Below, in pieces: positions 62,160-64,000 of a DNA stretch of 64,000 nt. The translations under genes were made by a program, and so were the position numbers. Every line of letters starts with the position of its first letter. Positions within the stretch are counted from its first letter, which is position 1. The notes beneath the pieces were generated by a model that had not been told where the DNA came from, made no database searches, and saw nothing but the letters and a program-made list of their open reading frames with translations. The stretch is from Trochalopteron elliotii (Eukaryota; Chordata; Aves; Passeriformes; Leiothrichidae), in assembly GCA_024734555.1 (NCBI GenBank), contig JANPWX010000118.1:416117-480116 (forward strand), written 5' to 3'.

Positions 62160-64000
62160 CTTAAAAGGAAAAATTAACAGGTGTTAATCCAAGGAATCCA
62201 CCTGAAATTCAGGAGCATGTTGTTGCAGCAGAGGTTTCCCCACGACAGGATTTCACTGCGCTTGTCTTCATGCTTTCTGTTTCTGAGAGGGAGAGGCTCA
62301 AAAGAGATTACATAGATATTCATTCATTCAGAGCAATTAAAGAATAATAAGAAAAGGAGAGAGAAATTATATTTTCTAATGACTTTATCATTCTGAGAAT
62401 TAATACAACATTGCACTAGCAACAAGTTTTTGTGATCCTTTTCCAGTCCCGAGGACCCTGACTTTGCAATGTTAATGCTGCTTGTTTTTCACATTTCATA
62501 CTTCATGTGTCAGATTTCTCACTTATTTGAAAAAGCTGACCAAAAAGAGATAAGTGAAAAGAGACACAGCAGAACTCAAAGGGATTTGATGCCCTGAGAT
62601 TTGCCACACGTCTCAGCTACTCGAGCTGACTCAGCAGAGGAGACAGAAACGATTATCATCCTCACATGATCTAGGAATGCAGGTCTGTCAGAGCTTCATC
62701 AGTGTCTTCTGATAGGAGAGGAGCAACAAAACACTGCAGCCTTTAGTCCACTAACACTGATACAGCCTGTAACACCAAATAATCTGGAGCATCCTGCATT
62801 AGTAGTTTTAGTTTAACCTTTTCTGTTTTCCCCTTCTTAATCCACCTTTGCTTGATCCTTGCCAAGTTAAATCCAATTCCATACTCGCAGATGTTCTTCC
62901 AAAATATTCTTCAGCTGTCTCACTTGGTTTTGATTACTCTCTGTCCTTTCTTCCTTTGATTCTACATCCAATATCCTCCCCAGAGCAGGCCCAGCTCTCC
63001 CAAAGCAATGTTCTTCCCTTTCCATCCTCACACATCCCCACCTCTCAGCCAGCACTCCTTTGGAGCCCTCCATCCAGACCCTGTGCTCCCAGCAACCTGT
63101 CAGACAACCTGAGGATGTCAGAGACCATTACCAACACAGAGCTTGCAGACCAGATCTCATATTTATTTGGAAAGCCTGCAAGTCTCTCTTCCCACCCAGG
63201 GCCTGCAGCAGGTCTAGCAAGAGACAGAATTCTTTGAGGTTCTAGCTGTAACTCCAGTAAACCTGCACTGCGTATGAATGTATTTTCTCTTCTTCAAAAC
63301 CTCAAGAACTTGGTCAAATTTGGCCTGACAAAAGATCATAACCACTTCCACAGATCCACCCATTTCTTTAGTTCCTGCTTTGCAGAACAGCAGCTCCCAG
63401 GAATCTAATGAAAATTTCTGGAGCCTTACTTCTCAAGTCAGCACTGCTGCTAGCAAACAGCTTGGTTATCTTGGCTGAAATTGGAAAATGTAGACTCTGC
63501 CTGAGGCAGGCACCCCATGTGAATACCAGGAGAGTCTGGCAAGGCTGAGCTGACACTTTCAGCTGAAGTTGCACCTTGTAAGTGGCAGTGTCAGGCAGCA
63601 GGTGAGACTGCCAGCAGTGCTGTAACAGGAATGTTACCAGCAGTAAGAAACAATCATCTCTGGAGGCTTCTGATTAGGAAATGAAACAAACAAACAAAAG
63701 AGTGATAACTGGATGGCTTATGAAAGCCTGAGGGAGTTAAGGCTGCAGCACAAGTAATTTCTTGGTGCTTAATGACCATCTGGTAGGAGTTCACATTAAT
63801 AGCTTCTATTATGTGCCCTTCACAGCATTATTACTATAAACAACACAGGGAAGTTCTGCCATGTTTGGCTGTAAATGCTCTGCAGGCTCTGATGCAGCAC
63901 AAACAACATCTAATACCAACCAGTGTGTCAGCTCTATTAATTATCCCAAATCACCACTCTCTTCACATTAAATACAACTTTATTCTTTTATTTGCAGGTC
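62160..64000 (-). other. FAM20B intron, running off the window edge
   Basis: This lies upstream of the Cys-rich exon on the minus strand. I found no match to the preceding FAM20B coding exon (the part ending in the LSTFLTV-type sequence) nor any other gene or repeat. The remaining FAM20B exons should lie beyond 64000. Confidence 0.75.

Overview
This is a 64 kb piece of vertebrate nuclear DNA, almost certainly from a bird and possibly a songbird. Three things point there: large intron-rich genes with small exons, several short CR1-type LINE tails of the avian kind, and solo LTRs that resemble bird endogenous retrovirus LTRs. There is no bacterial, CRISPR or phage content. Nearly all of the many short open frames are chance frames in introns, UTRs or repeats, or shadows of real exons.

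Three protein-coding genes can be read exon by exon, with consensus GT/AG splice sites and matching codon phases. (1) ABL2 (ARG), the Abelson-family non-receptor tyrosine kinase, lies on the + strand. It runs from an alternative first exon of the 1A type at 19582 to its stop at 33548: 11 coding exons and 1138 codons. Its long 3' UTR runs to a poly(A) signal near 38210. Bases 1 to about 19400 have no recognisable gene and are read as ABL2 intron 1, with the 1B first exon presumed upstream of the window. (2) TOR3A, an ER-lumenal torsin-family AAA+ ATPase, lies on the - strand at 40267-45491. All six exons are present, but the start codon and promoter are lost in a 375 bp run of N at 45492-45866. 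(3) FAM20B, the Golgi xylosylkinase of proteoglycan linker synthesis, is on the - strand. Its last four coding exons lie at 51981-62159; the earlier exons are beyond the right edge.

The order and orientation ABL2> <TOR3A <FAM20B match the human 1q25 neighbourhood (FAM20B-TOR3A-ABL2), which supports ABL2 rather than ABL1. ABL2 and TOR3A converge, and their best poly(A) signals are under 200 bp apart. The three genes share no pathway; they are simply conserved neighbours.

Repeats gather at the right side. One FAM20B intron (57365-61987) holds two well-delimited LTRs and a third probable one, all antisense to the gene. CR1 fragments lie in the ABL2 3' UTR, just upstream of ABL2 exon 2, upstream of TOR3A, and in FAM20B introns. 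The most notable coding feature is a pure (GCA)10 run giving a ten-alanine tract in the ABL2 C-terminal half. I found no evidence for a previously undescribed biological system here.
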